Shown here: piece after piece, positions 63,547 to 64,000 of the stretch
How positions within the stretch are numbered: the stretch's first letter is position 1
Layout: each line of letters starts with the position of its first letter
Source of the DNA: DYJK01 sp040755055
GTDB lineage: Bacteria > Bacteroidota > Ignavibacteria > Ignavibacteriales > Melioribacteraceae
DNA: 64,000 nucleotides
Direction of reading: 5' to 3'
Assembly (NCBI GenBank): GCA_040755055.1
Contig: JBFMBS010000016.1
Coordinates: forward strand, 1 to 64,000
Made by a program: the position numbers and the translations under genes
The notes under the pieces: generated by a model
What the model was told of the DNA's origin: nothing
Database searches by the model: none
What the model saw: only the letters and a program-made list of their open reading frames with translations

Positions 63547-64000
63547 TTATGCACCTCTAAGTTGTGCACCAAATGTTTTTTCGACAGTCTGGATAATTTT
63601 TCTAAATTCTTTATCAACTTCATCCTCAGTTAATGTTCTGCTTGAATCATAATATTCAAGTTGAAATGCTAAGGATTTTTTACCTTTACCTAAACTGTCA
63701 CTTTGAAAGATATCAAATAACTTAATCTGATGCAACAATTTAGAGCTAGCTTCTTTTATAACTCCTATAACCTTGTCCGATTCAATATCTTTATCTATAA
63801 CAAAAGCCATGTCACGGTAAACTTTAGGAAACTTTAGTAACTCTTTAAATTTACGCTCCGGTTCTTGGATCAATTTCAGTAAATCCACATCAAGAATAGC
63901 TATAAACACTTCCTGGTTAATATCAAATAATTGTTGGAATTCAATTTTTGTTTTACCACCTATCCCGATCATCCCTGATTCGGTTGTAATGCCAAAACAA
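63547..64000 (-). CDS. pheT: Phenylalanine-tRNA ligase beta subunit, C-terminal part (continues past the window)
   Basis: The end of PheT: a piece of the B3/B4-like core (FGITTESGMIGIGGKTKIEFQQLFDI) followed by the C-terminal FDX-ACB tRNA anticodon-binding domain, FKELLKFPKVYRDMAFVID to KTFGAQLRGA. The reading frame is open at the window edge, so the start is missing. It is the first of a pheT, coiled-coil, zapA, RNA, rny block. Confidence 0.93.
   Translation of the reverse strand, partial: CFGITTESGMIGIGGKTKIEFQQLFDINQEVFIAILDVDLLKLIQEPERKFKELLKFPKVYRDMAFVIDKDIESDKVIGVIKEASSKLLHQIKLFDIFQSDSLGKGKKSLAFQLEYYDSSRTLTEDEVDKEFRKIIQTVEKTFGAQLRGA

Noticed and set aside
1..64000. tRNA or rRNA genes
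   Set aside because: I found no cloverleaf with a TPsiC-like ggttcgaatcc box and no rRNA-like stretch; gttcgaatc-like words occur only inside genes.

Overview
The window is one gene-dense stretch of an AT-rich bacterial chromosome, with most genes on the minus strand. Several features point to the Bacteroidota/Ignavibacteriota side of the tree: an Alternative Complex III (Act) cluster joined to an A2-type cytochrome c oxidase, outer-membrane barrel proteins and Bacteroidota-style lipoproteins, tetrahydrofolate-dependent histidine degradation, and a zapA-linked structured RNA next to rny. An Ignavibacteria-like heterotroph with aerobic respiration is my best inference; no rRNA is present to test it.

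Region 1 (1-17.4 kb) is accessory. It has a serine hydrolase with a frameshifted C-terminus, a Fic toxin-antitoxin pair whose toxin is cut by an in-frame stop, a VOC protein, a dipeptidase with a transporter, and a VapBC pair. Two separate ECF42-type sigma-factor/DGPF-protein modules follow, with an AhpD-like protein, a LysE exporter, several small membrane proteins and an MFS transporter. The intergenic gaps carry degenerate repeats and hairpins.

Region 2 (17.4-24.4 kb) is housekeeping: murB, comEC, a phosphatase-superfamily enzyme, dtd and prmC, packed with overlapping TTG starts, then an AAA/DUF4143 ATPase.

Region 3 (24.5-39.3 kb) is one respiratory operon read on the minus strand. It runs actA, a 58-aa membrane protein, actB, actC, an actD-actE fusion, actF, a monoheme cytochrome, SCO, cox I, III, IV and II, ctaB, and a polytopic membrane protein with a C-terminal cytochrome c domain. 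A hairpin terminator closes it. The products would oxidise menaquinol, pass electrons through c-type hemes and reduce oxygen.

Region 4 (39.5-48.4 kb) holds a polyprenyl synthase, tatC, glyA, a TPR protein, an outer-membrane barrel protein, a lipoprotein, a gmhB-like phosphatase and glgA. Region 5 (48.5-52.8 kb, plus strand) has hutI, ftcD and fchA, coupled to a NamZ-like (DUF1343) gene. Region 6 (52.8-54.4 kb) is a type II restriction-modification pair. Region 7 (54.9-64 kb, minus strand) has an Ig-like lipoprotein, mltG, tsaD, a REP-associated tyrosine transposase with its own palindromes, proline dehydrogenase, coaE, rny, a candidate 6S RNA, zapA, a coiled-coil protein and the 3' end of pheT.

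The points most worth following up are the RAYT gene whose palindrome contains its own start codon and matches the start of tsaD, the disrupted Fic pair, the duplicated protein tails flanking vapBC, the ACIII-oxidase operon with its fusion and odd terminal cytochrome, and the candidate 6S RNA. I found no clearly new defence or mobile system.
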